A stretch of DNA of 14,288 bases, from assembly GCA_000431275.1 (NCBI GenBank), contig HF989171.1, positions 38,524 to 52,811 of the forward strand, read 5' to 3'. Each line of letters opens with the position of its first letter. The first letter of the stretch is position 1. The notes below the pieces were generated by a model. It was given only the letters and a program-made list of their open reading frames with translations. It was not told where the DNA came from and searched no databases. This document shows positions 1-7,437 of the stretch, in pieces. This stretch comes from Prevotella sp. CAG:755 (GTDB taxonomy: Bacteria; Bacteroidota; Bacteroidia; Bacteroidales; Bacteroidaceae). Made by a program: the position numbers and the translations under genes.

Positions 1-372
1 TTTCAAGGGAGAGGCTGACAGGTTGCGGCGGTACAGTCCGGGATGGTTCCGGCCGCTGCAAGATGCGCGAGCTATACCGAACGGACAGGTCCCCCTGTAC
101 GTAGATGCCGTTTCTGCCTGCTATACCGGGAAAACGGTTCGAGGTCCGGACGGAATAAGCTGGCTGGCAGAAATTACCGGCCGGCTGATTGGAACAACAG
201 ACCGGCTGACAGGGCCGACCGTCGGCCGTCACGTTTAGGCTCCCCTGCCCTGCCGATGGTCCACGCTGTATTGGAGCACGTCGTCAAGGGCGGACGAAAA
301 CTCCTGTGAGGAGGTTGGACATTTTTAGAAAAGTTGTAACTTTGCCCGGAATTGTTATCAATCTCACTGAAA
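1..372. other. non-coding leader upstream of the aminotransferase
   Basis: I find no convincing gene here. The open frames are short, arginine-rich and unlike any family I know. The stretch holds two copies of GGCTGACAGG (13-22 and 204-213), a related GGCTGGCAGAAA (162-173), a repeated GCTATACCG (71-79 and 120-128), a small hairpin with ACAGG/CCTGT arms (85-98) and a near-perfect palindrome, GGCCGAC-C-GTCGGCC (213-227). The promoter of the next gene lies at its right end. The preceding gene is outside the window. Confidence 0.6.
315..345 (+). promoter_or_regulatory. Bacteroidota-type promoter of the aminotransferase gene
   Basis: The -7 element TAACTTTGC (337-345) matches the Bacteroidota consensus TAnnTTTG exactly. 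A partial -33 element, TTGG (315-318), lies 18 bases upstream. The start codon at 373 is only 27 bases beyond the -7 box, so the untranslated leader would be short. This also argues against the TTG at 352 as the start, since it would sit at about the transcription start. Confidence 0.6.
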
Positions 373-1572
373 ATGCCACACATTTCAGCGCGTGCCATCG
401 AGATGCCCGAGTCGCCTATCCGGAAACTCGCTCCCTTGGCCGCCAAAGCCAAAGACCGCGGCATCAAGGTCTATCACCTGAACATCGGGCAGCCCGACCT
501 GCCTACCCCGCAAGTTGGCCTCGACGCCCTGCGTCACATCGATCGCCGCGTGCTCGAATACAGTCCCAGTCAAGGATTCCGCTCGCTGCGCGAGAAAATG
601 GTGGGCTACTACGCCCGTTATGACATCCGCCTCACAGCCGATGACATCATCGTCACCTCGGGCGGGTCCGAGGCCGTGTTGTTCGCCTTCCTGTCCTGCC
701 TCAACCCGGGCGACGAGATCATAGTGCCAGAACCGGCCTACGCCAACTATATGGCCTTTGCCATCTCGGCGGGCGCCAAGATACGCACCATTGCCACGAC
801 GATTGAAGAGGGATTCTCACTGCCGAAAGTCGAGAAGTTCGAGCAACTCATCAACGAACGTACGCGCGCCATTCTTATCTGTAACCCCAACAACCCCACG
901 GGCTACCTCTATACGCGCCGCGAGATGAACCAGATCCGCGACCTTGTGCGTAAGTATGACCTTTATCTCTTTTCGGACGAGGTGTACAGGGAATTCATCT
1001 ACACGGGATCTCCTTACATTTCGGCCTGTCACCTCGACGGCATCGAGCAGAATGTCGTCTTGATCGACTCCTTTTCGAAGCGTTACAGCGAGTGCGGCAT
1101 CCGCATAGGCGCCCTCATCACGAAGAACGCCGAGGTGCGTCAGGCTGTCATGAAGTTCTGTCAGGCACGGCTTAGCCCTCCTCTCATCGGACAGTTGGTG
1201 GCCGAAGCGTCGCTCGACGCACCGGATGAGTACACACGTGAGGTCTACGACGAATATGTGGAGCGCCGCAAGTGTCTCATCGATGGGCTCAACCGTATTC
1301 CGGGCGTCTACTCCCCTATACCGATGGGCGCTTTCTACACGGTGGCCCGCCTGCCTGTCGACAGCGCCGAGCGGTTCTGTGCTTGGTGCTTGGAAGAATT
1401 TGAATATGAAGGGCAGACCGTCATGATGGCGCCTGCATCCGGGTTTTACACCACGCCGGGAGCCGGCACGGACCAGGTGCGCATCGCCTACGTCCTCCGT
1501 AAGGAAGACCTCGAACAGGCACTCGTCGTCCTTCGGAAGGCGCTCGAAGCCTATCCCGGGCGCATTGAATAA
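373..1572 (+). CDS. PLP-dependent aminotransferase, class I/II (aspartate aminotransferase-like)
   Basis: This 399-residue protein belongs to the fold-type I aminotransferases, which move an amino group between an amino acid and a 2-oxo acid using pyridoxal phosphate in the cytoplasm. Visible family marks are NIGQPDLPTP near residue 42, NPNNPTG at 171-177, SDEVY with Asp202 and Tyr205 contacting the cofactor, the Schiff-base lysine Lys236 in SFSKRYS, and a C-terminal arginine (Arg370 in QVRIAYV) that normally binds the substrate carboxylate. The start at 373 (MPHISARA) gives the usual length of about 397-400; an upstream TTG at 352 would add seven residues but lies on the likely transcription start. 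The permease gene follows after 12 bases and is probably cotranscribed. The exact amino donor cannot be read from sequence; aspartate is the usual annotation. Confidence 0.93.
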   Translation: MPHISARAIEMPESPIRKLAPLAAKAKDRGIKVYHLNIGQPDLPTPQVGLDALRHIDRRVLEYSPSQGFRSLREKMVGYYARYDIRLTADDIIVTSGGSEAVLFAFLSCLNPGDEIIVPEPAYANYMAFAISAGAKIRTIATTIEEGFSLPKVEKFEQLINERTRAILICNPNNPTGYLYTRREMNQIRDLVRKYDLYLFSDEVYREFIYTGSPYISACHLDGIEQNVVLIDSFSKRYSECGIRIGALITKNAEVRQAVMKFCQARLSPPLIGQLVAEASLDAPDEYTREVYDEYVERRKCLIDGLNRIPGVYSPIPMGAFYTVARLPVDSAERFCAWCLEEFEYEGQTVMMAPASGFYTTPGAGTDQVRIAYVLRKEDLEQALVVLRKALEAYPGRIE

Positions 1573-1584
1573 AACGTCAGCGGC

Positions 1585-2829
1585 ATGAATCTTCCTTTCT
1601 TCCTGGCCCGCCGTTTCTACAAAAGTCCCGGAAAAGGCAAGCGCATATCAGGGACAACCCTGCACATAGCGACCGCCGGCGTGGCAGCAGGGCTGGCCGT
1701 AATGATTATTTCGGTCTGCGTCGTGCTTGGCTTCAAGGGTGAAATCCGTTCCAAAGTCATCGGGTTCGGCGCACACATCGAAGTGCTCGACATGAACGCC
1801 GTGGGGCAGCCGCAGTACTTTCCAGTCCGTCCGTCCGACAGTCTGATCAAACAGTTGGAGCGCACTGAAAACGTGCATCACGTGCAGCGCGTTTCGATGA
1901 CGACTGGCTTGCTTAAAACCGACGAGAATTTCCGGGGCATCAGCCTGAAAGGCGCAGCGGAAGAATACGACACCACGTTTCTCGCCTCGTACCTCGTCGA
2001 GGGCAGCCTGCCTCGTTTTTCGGCCTCCGAAGCCTCGGCCGACGTCCTGCTCTCGCGTCAGCAGGCCGACGCTTTGGGGCTCCGGGTGGGTGACCGCGTG
2101 TATGCCTACTTCTTTGACCAGACACTGAAAATGCGGCGTTTCAGAGTGTCGGGCATCTATCAGACCAATTTGGCGCAGTTCGACAAGAATCTGGTGTTTA
2201 CGGATTTGAAAACGGTCAACCAGTTGAACGGCTGGGAACCGGGCCAGTGCGGCTCGCTCGAACTGCAAGTGAATGATTACGGCCGACTCGATGAGACGAA
2301 CAGTCGCGTGTCCCGCCTTATCGCCGGACAGGTCGGGTTGGGCACCGGCGTGTGCGCGTCATACACGATCGAAGAACTGTATCCCGGTATTTTTGACTGG
2401 CTCAGTCTGCTCGACATGAACGTGTGGGTCATTCTCATCCTGATGGTCTGTGTGGCGGGAGTGACGATGGTGAGCGGACTGCTCATCATCATACTTGAAC
2501 GGACGTCTACAATCGGTCTGCTCAAAGCGCTCGGAGCCGACAATACAATGATCCGCGCGACGTTTATCCACTTGTCCGTGCTCATCATCGTGCGTGGCTT
2601 GATTGTGGGCAACGTTATCGGTCTCGGCCTCGTCGGTCTGCAAGCCGCGTTCGGCTGGGTGCGGCTTGATCCGGCCAATTACTACGTGGACAGTGTTCCG
2701 GTGCTTGTCAACGGATGGTATGTTCTTGGGATAAATGTAGCCACGCTTGTCGTGACGACGCTATCGCTCCTTGCGCCGAGCTATCTCATCTCACGCATCC
2801 AACCGGCCAAGGCCATCCGTTTCGATTGA
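1585..2829 (+). CDS. FtsX-like ABC transporter permease (LolC/LolE family)
   Basis: This 414-residue inner-membrane protein has the layout of a LolC/LolE/MacB-type permease: a short cytoplasmic N-terminus with LARRFY, a first membrane helix at about 25-50, a large periplasmic domain (about 51-278), then three membrane helices at about 280-304, 327-352 and 377-403. The cytoplasmic segment GLLKALGA (311-318) after helix 2 is typical of this family and lies where the ATPase couples. The family extracts lipoproteins from the inner membrane or moves other substrates with a separate ATPase (LolD-like), which is not encoded here. Bacteroidales usually carry more than one LolE-like paralogue, so the role in lipoprotein sorting is an inference. 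The gene follows the aminotransferase by 12 bases, although the two functions are not obviously linked. Confidence 0.85.
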   Translation: MNLPFFLARRFYKSPGKGKRISGTTLHIATAGVAAGLAVMIISVCVVLGFKGEIRSKVIGFGAHIEVLDMNAVGQPQYFPVRPSDSLIKQLERTENVHHVQRVSMTTGLLKTDENFRGISLKGAAEEYDTTFLASYLVEGSLPRFSASEASADVLLSRQQADALGLRVGDRVYAYFFDQTLKMRRFRVSGIYQTNLAQFDKNLVFTDLKTVNQLNGWEPGQCGSLELQVNDYGRLDETNSRVSRLIAGQVGLGTGVCASYTIEELYPGIFDWLSLLDMNVWVILILMVCVAGVTMVSGLLIIILERTSTIGLLKALGADNTMIRATFIHLSVLIIVRGLIVGNVIGLGLVGLQAAFGWVRLDPANYYVDSVPVLVNGWYVLGINVATLVVTTLSLLAPSYLISRIQPAKAIRFD

Positions 2830-2974
2830 GCCGACTGGCTGCGACATGTTGCTTGGTCGCATGACGCTCCAGTGGCAGGACGCAGTTGTCCATTACGCTT
2901 GCAGACACATCCTATATGAAGCGGATTTCAGTTATATGGAAGGAAAAGACTGCGTATTCTTGCGGATTTATTCG

Positions 2975-3003
2975 TTTGTTACATCAGGATTTCTTATCTT
3001 TGC
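2975..3003 (+). promoter_or_regulatory. likely promoter of tRNA-Pro
   Basis: The -7 element TATCTTTGC (2995-3003) fits TAnnTTTG exactly. A TTTG (2975-2978) lies 16 bases upstream, slightly closer than the usual 19-21. The tRNA begins 17 bases after the -7 box. The rest of 2830-3019 shows no gene, only a weak hairpin with TGCGAC/GTCGCA arms (2840-2861). Confidence 0.6.
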
Positions 3004-3019
3004 ACCGCAATTCAGCCGA

Positions 3020-3094
3020 CGGGGTGTAGCGCAGTCCGGTTAGCGCACCTGGTTTGGGACCAGGGGGTCGAAGGTTCGAATCCTTTCACCCCGA
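3020..3094 (+). tRNA. tRNA-Pro (anticodon TGG)
   Basis: The sequence folds as a complete cloverleaf of 75 bases. The acceptor stem is CGGGGTG (3020-3026) with CACCCCG (3087-3093) and discriminator A at 3094. The anticodon stem CCTGG/CCAGG encloses the loop TTTGGGA, giving anticodon TGG at 3055-3057. The T arm carries GGTTCGAATCC. No CCA is encoded. A hairpin terminator follows 11 bases downstream, so this is a single-gene unit. Confidence 0.97.
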
Positions 3095-3105
3095 CAGGAA
3101 TAGGC

Positions 3106-3140
3106 AGCCGCTTCCCATTTCTCATGGGAGGCGGCTTTTC
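3106..3140 (+). terminator. intrinsic terminator of tRNA-Pro
   Basis: A 13-bp stem with one G-T pair (3106-3118 with 3124-3136) closes a 5-base loop (TTCTC) and is followed by TTTTC and a T-rich stretch to about 3148. This is a standard factor-independent terminator, 11 bases after the tRNA. Confidence 0.88.
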
Positions 3141-3365
3141 TTGTTTTCCTTTTTCACACTTTCTGTGATCCCTTTTCTGTCTCTTGACGAGACTGCACGC
3201 TTCGACGGGGCGGATGGCTGTTCCGTGCTGTCAGCCGGACAGAAAAAGCAAGTCGGCTGACAGAAAATGTGGTCAGCCATACCGTTTTTCCGGTCAGCCG
3301 TTCTGGCGAAATGTCTAGTCGCAATGGTTCTTCCAAGTGTTTCTCCCATTATTCAGGACAGTATG
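3141..3365. repeat. intergenic cluster of GGCTGAC/GTCAGCC repeats between two convergent tRNA genes
   Basis: I find no gene here. Four copies of the 7-mer lie within 70 bases: GTCAGCC at 3230-3236, GGCTGAC at 3255-3261, and GTCAGCC at 3272-3278 and 3293-3299. The first two form a perfect 10-bp inverted repeat, CTGTCAGCCG (3228-3237) with CGGCTGACAG (3254-3263). The last two are direct copies of GGTCAGCC 21 bases apart. Related sequences occur in other gaps of this window. Confidence 0.6.
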
Positions 3366-3401
3366 AAAAAAGCGCCGTAGCCTCTTGGCTACGGCGCTTT
3401 T
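3366..3401 (-). terminator. intrinsic terminator of tRNA-Ser, probably bidirectional
   Basis: A perfect 12-bp stem (3371-3382 with 3387-3398) has a 4-base loop and extends through A-T pairs on both sides. Read on the minus strand it ends in six T's, just after the tRNA-Ser 3' end. The A-rich and T-rich flanks let it act in both directions. Confidence 0.9.
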
Positions 3402-3405
3402 GCTG

Positions 3406-3493
3406 CGGAAAGTGAGGGATTCAAACCCCCGGTACGGTAAAACCGTACAGCGGATTTCGAGTCCGCCCCGATCGATCACTCCGGCAACTTTCC
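3406..3493 (-). tRNA. tRNA-Ser (anticodon CGA)
   Basis: Read on the minus strand this is an 88-base class II tRNA with a long variable arm. The acceptor stem GGAAAGT/ACTTTCC is perfect, with discriminator G at 3406, typical of tRNA-Ser. The anticodon stem GCGGA/TCCGC encloses CTCGAAA, giving anticodon CGA, which reads TCG codons. The variable arm forms a TACGGT/ACCGTA stem, and the T arm reads GGGTTTGAATCCC. No CCA is encoded. Confidence 0.97.
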
Positions 3494-3507
3494 TTTTTGA
3501 ATCGGGT

Positions 3508-3540
3508 GCAAAGGTAGGCTTTTTTTGAATACCGGCCAAA
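3508..3540 (-). promoter_or_regulatory. promoter of tRNA-Ser
   Basis: On the minus strand a -33 TTTG (3537-3540) and a -7 TACCTTTGC (3508-3516) are separated by 20 bases. This is a full match to the Bacteroidota primary-sigma consensus. The tRNA starts 14 bases after the -7 box, so the 5' leader would be very short. Confidence 0.8.
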
Positions 3541-3558
3541 TTTACGCCCGCTTTTCTG

Positions 3559-4164
3559 CTATTTTTTCTTGTAACGCTTGTTCAGGCCGTTCACTACATC
3601 TGTCGTGATGTCCATGGCTGGGTCGGCGTAGAGGATGTTGTCGCCAGCTTTGCTCAGTATGATGCTGTATCCCTTCTGCTTGTTGTAGTCGCGCAGGAAG
3701 CTTTGTATGCTGTCGCGCATGATTTGGTTATACTTCTGTTGCTCTTTGTCGAATTTCACGGTCAGCTCTTCTTGCAGCTTCTGCAACTCCTCTTGTTGCT
3801 TTTGCAGGCGGGCTTGCGCCTTTTGCCCTTCTTCTGGCGTGTAACCGCCTTGTTGGGCTTTCTGCTGGAAGGCGACGACGTCATTTTGCAACTTCTGCAT
3901 CCGGCTGTTGATGGTGGCTTGGTAGTTTTCGCTGCGTTTGGTGAGCTCAAGGGTGTATTCCTTGCAGAACTCGTACTGTGTCATGAGGCTGTCGACTTCT
4001 ATGTAGGCTATTTTCGGCGCACCTGTCGTGGGGACTCCGGCTTTGGGCAGGCCCGTGCCTTTGACTTTGGAGGCTTCGTCTTTCCCGCTGTTTCCACAGG
4101 CTGTCAGTGCGATAAGTAATGCCGCGCTGCATGCAACTTTCGTGATGGTGTAGATCTTATTCAT
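3559..4164 (-). CDS. Skp/OmpH family periplasmic chaperone-like lipoprotein
   Basis: This 201-residue protein resembles Skp/OmpH, the periplasmic holdase for unfolded outer-membrane proteins. An N-terminal signal (residues 1-22, hydrophobic core about 10-21) ends in a lipobox, LTAC, making Cys23 the probable lipidated residue. A short linker leads to KIAYIEVDSL (51-60), the typical first strand of the fold, then a Gln/Glu/Lys-rich coiled coil (about 75-160) that forms the chaperone arms, and finally strands GYSIILSKAGDNILYAD and a C-terminal helix. Classical Skp is soluble, so membrane anchoring is notable. The gene follows a small membrane-protein gene by 11 bases and probably shares its promoter. 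Family membership is clear; the client proteins are unknown. Confidence 0.85.
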   Translation of the reverse strand: MNKIYTITKVACSAALLIALTACGNSGKDEASKVKGTGLPKAGVPTTGAPKIAYIEVDSLMTQYEFCKEYTLELTKRSENYQATINSRMQKLQNDVVAFQQKAQQGGYTPEEGQKAQARLQKQQEELQKLQEELTVKFDKEQQKYNQIMRDSIQSFLRDYNKQKGYSIILSKAGDNILYADPAMDITTDVVNGLNKRYKKK

Positions 4165-4175
4165 AGGTTGTAGGC

Positions 4176-4397
4176 TTATTCGTTTCTTTGGCTGACGCTT
4201 TTCTCTTGCACTGCGTGCTTGTTGGGCTGCCTTAACTCACGGTCGAACGATACGGCACAATGAATGCCTTTTTCGTTCAGCGCTTTGTTTCCGTCAATGT
4301 GCGTGTGCACAAAACCGCGGCGGAAAAAGAGCCTTACGGACAGGAGTACAACCCCGACTGCAATAATTAACAAAGCAGAAAGAAGAGCTTGCCACAT
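4176..4397 (-). CDS. small conserved membrane protein of unknown function
   Basis: This 73-residue protein has one N-terminal membrane helix (about 5-24), then a basic patch (RLFFRRG) and a cytoplasmic or periplasmic tail with HTHIDGNKALNEKGIHC. From memory, Bacteroidota genomes hold many small proteins of this form, one helix followed by a G/S-NKA(L/M)..KGI.C segment, usually annotated as hypothetical or membrane proteins; I know of no function. It starts 20 bases below a good minus-strand -7 box and lies 11 bases upstream of the Skp-like gene, so the two probably form one unit. The NKALNEKGIHC segment, with its cysteine, is the part most likely to matter. I am fairly sure it is a real gene because of this motif, its promoter and its spacing. 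Confidence 0.72.
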   Translation of the reverse strand: MWQALLSALLIIAVGVVLLSVRLFFRRGFVHTHIDGNKALNEKGIHCAVSFDRELRQPNKHAVQEKSVSQRNE

Positions 4398-4416
4398 TAT
4401 TTCTTAATTTTGTGCG

Positions 4417-4451
4417 GCAAAGATACTGCATCTCGGCAATGTAGCTCCAAA
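4417..4451 (-). promoter_or_regulatory. promoter of the small membrane protein and Skp-like gene pair
   Basis: On the minus strand TATCTTTGC (4417-4425) is an exact TAnnTTTG box, with TTTG (4448-4451) 22 bases upstream. The start codon of the small protein gene lies 19 bases below the -7 box. I found no equally clear box for the divergent pepD gene in 4426-4512. Confidence 0.6.
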
Positions 4452-4512
4452 GCCGGTCACTATTTTAACGCATAATTCCGATTTATTAAGAAACAACAAA
4501 GATAATAACAGT

Positions 4513-5967
4513 ATGGAAACAACAGCCCTTCAACCCAAAGCTGTGTTCGACTGCTTTGCGCAAGTCAACCGTATTCCGCGCCCGTCGAAGCGCGAAGAGA
4601 AAATGATCGAGTTTCTCAGAAGTTTCGGCGAGCGGCTCGGATTGCCGACGAAAGTGGACGAAGCCGGCAATGTGCTGATCTCAAAACCGGCCACGCCCGG
4701 CTTCGAAAACCGCAGGACAGTGGTATTGCAGAGCCATATGGACATGGTTTGCGAAAAGAATGCAGATTCGACGTTTGATTTTATGAAAGATCCCATTGAG
4801 TCATATGTTGACGGCGAGTGGCTCAAAGCCAAAGGCACTACACTCGGAGCGGACGATGGCATAGGCGTGGCCATGCAGATGGCTTTGCTGCAAGCCACCG
4901 ACGTCCCCCACGGACCGATTGAGTGCCTTTTCACGCGTGATGAAGAAACGGGACTCACTGGCGCCGCAGCGTTGAAACCGTGTTTCATGACGGGCGATTA
5001 TCTCATCAACCTTGACTCAGAAGACGAAGGCCAGATCTTTGTGAGTTGTGCTGGCGGTGCACGCACGAGTGCCGAGTTCGATTTCACGGAAGTACCTGTT
5101 CCTGAGGGCTATTTCGGTTTCCGTGTCGAGGTGAAAGGGCTGACGGGTGGCCATTCGGGTGATGACATTAATAAAAAGCGCGCCAATGCCAACAAACTCC
5201 TAGTCCGCTTCCTCCTGGACGCATTTAAGAAATATGATCTCTACCTTGTTGACATCCAGAGTGGCGGCCTGCATAATGCCATTCCGCGCGAAGGTTTTGC
5301 CGTCTGTGCCGTACCGATGGCAGACAAGGAACAAATTCGTGTAGACCTCAATCTGCTGGCAGCAGCAGTGGAGGAGGAATACAGCCGCACCGAGCCCGCA
5401 GTGGCATTCGTTCTCGAAAGCGCACCGGCAGCCGGCACAGCCATAGACAAGGATACGACGCGGCGCCTGCTCCTTGCCCTGCAAGCGATGGATAACGGAG
5501 TATTCGCCATGAGCCAGGACCTCGACTGGTTGGTCGAGACTTCATCGAACCTTGCCAGTGTGCGCAAGGAAAGCGGAAAGATAGTCATCAATAGCAGCCA
5601 ACGCAGTAGTGTGGCCAGCGCCCGGGAAAACATGAGCGCAACTGTCCGCGCGGTCTTTGAACTGGCTGGAGCGCACGTCGTCACGAACGAAGGTTATCCG
5701 GGATGGAAGATGAATCCCAACAGCGCTTTGTTGAAAGTTGCCGTTGACAGCTACCGCCGTCTCTTTTCGGCCGAGCCGAAAATCCTGGCCATACATGCAG
5801 GGTTGGAATGTGGACTGTTCAGCGAGAAGTATCCCCATCTCGACATGATCAGCGTCGGTCCTACGCTTCGCGGCGTGCACTCTCCCGACGAGCGGCTTCA
5901 CATCCCGTCTGTTCAGAAAGTGTGGGATCATTTGCTTGACATGCTGGTGAACATTCCGACTGCCTGA
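4513..5967 (+). CDS. pepD: aminoacyl-histidine dipeptidase (peptidase D, M20 family)
   Basis: This 484-residue cytoplasmic metallopeptidase splits Xaa-His and other dipeptides using two metal ions. Metal and catalytic residues are visible: His75 and Asp77 in SHMDMVCEKN, Asp114/Asp115 in GADDGIGVA, the general-base pair Glu144-Glu145 in RDEETGLTG, Asp168 in NLDSEDEG and His428 in AIHAGLECG. His214 in GGHSGDDINKKRANAN lies in the inserted lid domain and is typical of this subfamily. The length matches E. coli PepD (485). The start at 4513 (METTALQPKAVFDCF) agrees with family alignments. The lipoprotein gene starts 9 bases after its stop, so it is probably the first gene of a pepD-lipoprotein-dnaB unit; its promoter is not obvious. 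Confidence 0.95.
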   Translation: METTALQPKAVFDCFAQVNRIPRPSKREEKMIEFLRSFGERLGLPTKVDEAGNVLISKPATPGFENRRTVVLQSHMDMVCEKNADSTFDFMKDPIESYVDGEWLKAKGTTLGADDGIGVAMQMALLQATDVPHGPIECLFTRDEETGLTGAAALKPCFMTGDYLINLDSEDEGQIFVSCAGGARTSAEFDFTEVPVPEGYFGFRVEVKGLTGGHSGDDINKKRANANKLLVRFLLDAFKKYDLYLVDIQSGGLHNAIPREGFAVCAVPMADKEQIRVDLNLLAAAVEEEYSRTEPAVAFVLESAPAAGTAIDKDTTRRLLLALQAMDNGVFAMSQDLDWLVETSSNLASVRKESGKIVINSSQRSSVASARENMSATVRAVFELAGAHVVTNEGYPGWKMNPNSALLKVAVDSYRRLFSAEPKILAIHAGLECGLFSEKYPHLDMISVGPTLRGVHSPDERLHIPSVQKVWDHLLDMLVNIPTA

Positions 5968-5976
5968 TCTCTGCCT

Positions 5977-7437
5977 ATGAAACGGTCACTCTGCCTGTGG
6001 GCCTGTCTGTTGTTGCTGTCAGGCGTAGTCTCGTGTATGGACGATGAAGATTTCAGTACGTCGCCTTCCGACCGGCTGGTTTTCTCAACCGATACTGTTT
6101 CTTTCGACACGGTCATCAGCGGTGCGCCGACAAACACGCGGACTTTCATGGTTTATAATCACGGTGAAAAGGCCCTGCGCGTCAGTCGCGCCTCTCTTGG
6201 CCGAGGTGCCGCTTCCCCGTTTCGTGTCAACGTCGACGGCACGTTTCTCGAAGGCGGACAAGCTGGCGATTTTGAGATTTATTCCCGCGACAGCATCCGG
6301 GTATTTCTTGAAATGACGGCACCCGTGAGCGACAGTGATGTGCCTGTGGCTGTCGAAGACGACCTCATATTCCAGCTCGAAAGCGGTCAGACGCAGTCCG
6401 TGCATCTCGTCGCTTACGGGCAGGACGTCATCTTGATGCGCGGACTGGTAATCTCTTCCGACACGACACTTTCTGCGCAAAGACCTTATCAGGTGATGGA
6501 CAGCCTCGTCGTGGCCGAAGGTGCCACGCTGACCCTTGCCGCGGGCACACGGCTGTTTTTTCATCCAGATGCCAGCCTGATTGTCCGTGGTACTGTGCTG
6601 GCTGAAGGGGTGCTGGGTGACGAAGTCATGATGCGAGGCGACCGCATGGGCAACATGTTCACTGACCAGCCTTACGACCTCATTCCCGGGCAGTGGGGCG
6701 GCATCGTGCTGACAAGCACGAGCTACGGCAATCACTTCAATTACTGTGACATTCACAGCGGCAGTTTCGGTGTTCGTTGCGATTCGTCGGACGTTAACCG
6801 TGAGAAAGTACGGATCGAGAACAGCGTGCTCCACAACATGCAGGGCGACGTCCTTTCTGCCACATCGTCAAGTGTGTTTGTCGGCAATTCGCAGTTGACC
6901 AATGCTGGCGGGAATTGTGTCACGCTTTTGGGAGGACGTAGCCGTTTTGTACATTGCACCATTGCTAATTTCTACGCTTTTGCCGGCGGCCGTGGCATCG
7001 CTTTGGCATATTCCAACACAGCTGGTGGAACAGACTACCCTCTTCATCAGGCCGACTTCATTAACTGCCTGATCACAGGATACAGCGACGACGAAATCAT
7101 GGGCACGTCGAAAGACGACAGCGAGACTGTGGCTTTCAATTACTTTTTCAGCCATTGTCTGCTCAATACACCCGAGTTTGTCGATGAGCGCGTCGTGGCG
7201 TGTCTTTGGGACAACGATGAGGCAGACGTGTGCCGTGAGCAGAATTTCAATCCTCCTTTCGACATCGATCGCCTCAGTTTCACATTTACCCTCGACAGCC
7301 TCTCGCCGGCGCGGGGACATGCAGACTCCATAGCCAGCCGCCAATACTTCCCTACCGACCGCCTTGGCCGCGACCGTCTGACCGACGGCCTGCCTGACAT
7401 CGGTTGCTACCAATTCATCCCTCACAACGAACCCTGA
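5977..7437 (+). CDS. conserved Bacteroidales lipoprotein with predicted right-handed beta-helix
   Basis: This 486-residue protein has a signal peptide ending in VVSC, so Cys20 is the probable lipidated residue, followed by Asp-rich sequence (MDDEDF). After it come an Ig-like N-terminal region (about 35-150, VYNHGEKALRVSRASL and following) and a long, Gly/Asn/Ser-rich region of short strands (about 160-420) such as GQWGGIVL, NHFNYCDIHSGSFGVRC and NAGGNCVTLLGG, as in parallel beta-helix proteins. It ends in TDRLGRDRLTDGLPDIGCYQ, the DIGxYE/Q-type closing motif seen in such proteins. From memory, close relatives are common in Bacteroidales and have no assigned function. Its stop overlaps the dnaB start by one base (TGATG). 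I see no carbohydrate-active catalytic motif that would prove enzyme activity. Confidence 0.82.
   Translation: MKRSLCLWACLLLLSGVVSCMDDEDFSTSPSDRLVFSTDTVSFDTVISGAPTNTRTFMVYNHGEKALRVSRASLGRGAASPFRVNVDGTFLEGGQAGDFEIYSRDSIRVFLEMTAPVSDSDVPVAVEDDLIFQLESGQTQSVHLVAYGQDVILMRGLVISSDTTLSAQRPYQVMDSLVVAEGATLTLAAGTRLFFHPDASLIVRGTVLAEGVLGDEVMMRGDRMGNMFTDQPYDLIPGQWGGIVLTSTSYGNHFNYCDIHSGSFGVRCDSSDVNREKVRIENSVLHNMQGDVLSATSSSVFVGNSQLTNAGGNCVTLLGGRSRFVHCTIANFYAFAGGRGIALAYSNTAGGTDYPLHQADFINCLITGYSDDEIMGTSKDDSETVAFNYFFSHCLLNTPEFVDERVVACLWDNDEADVCREQNFNPPFDIDRLSFTFTLDSLSPARGHADSIASRQYFPTDRLGRDRLTDGLPDIGCYQFIPHNEP

Noticed and set aside
352..372. TTG start seven codons upstream of the aminotransferase ATG
   Set aside because: It coincides with the expected transcription start below the TAACTTTGC box, and family members begin at the MP... 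start.
1648..2268. 206-codon minus-strand open frame in the permease gene
   Set aside because: It lies opposite the real permease coding frame and its translation shows no domain, signal or family motif.
2771..3043. Open frame of 90 codons running from the permease end into tRNA-Pro
   Set aside because: It runs into the tRNA, overlaps the promoter of that tRNA and has no recognisable protein features.
3228..3299. Possible small CRISPR array
   Set aside because: The repeated unit is only 7-8 bases, changes orientation and has unequal spacing; no cas genes are present.
3020..3493. Integrated mobile element at the tRNA genes
   Set aside because: No integrase, transposase or duplicated tRNA end (att site) is visible; both tRNAs are intact with their own promoters and terminators.
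6085..6834. 249-codon minus-strand open frame opposite the beta-helix lipoprotein
   Set aside because: The plus-strand protein has a signal peptide, lipobox and family features; the minus-strand translation has none.
7404..7436. TTG start for dnaB inside the lipoprotein gene
   Set aside because: The ATG at 7437 overlaps the upstream stop as TGATG and gives the normal DnaB N-terminus.
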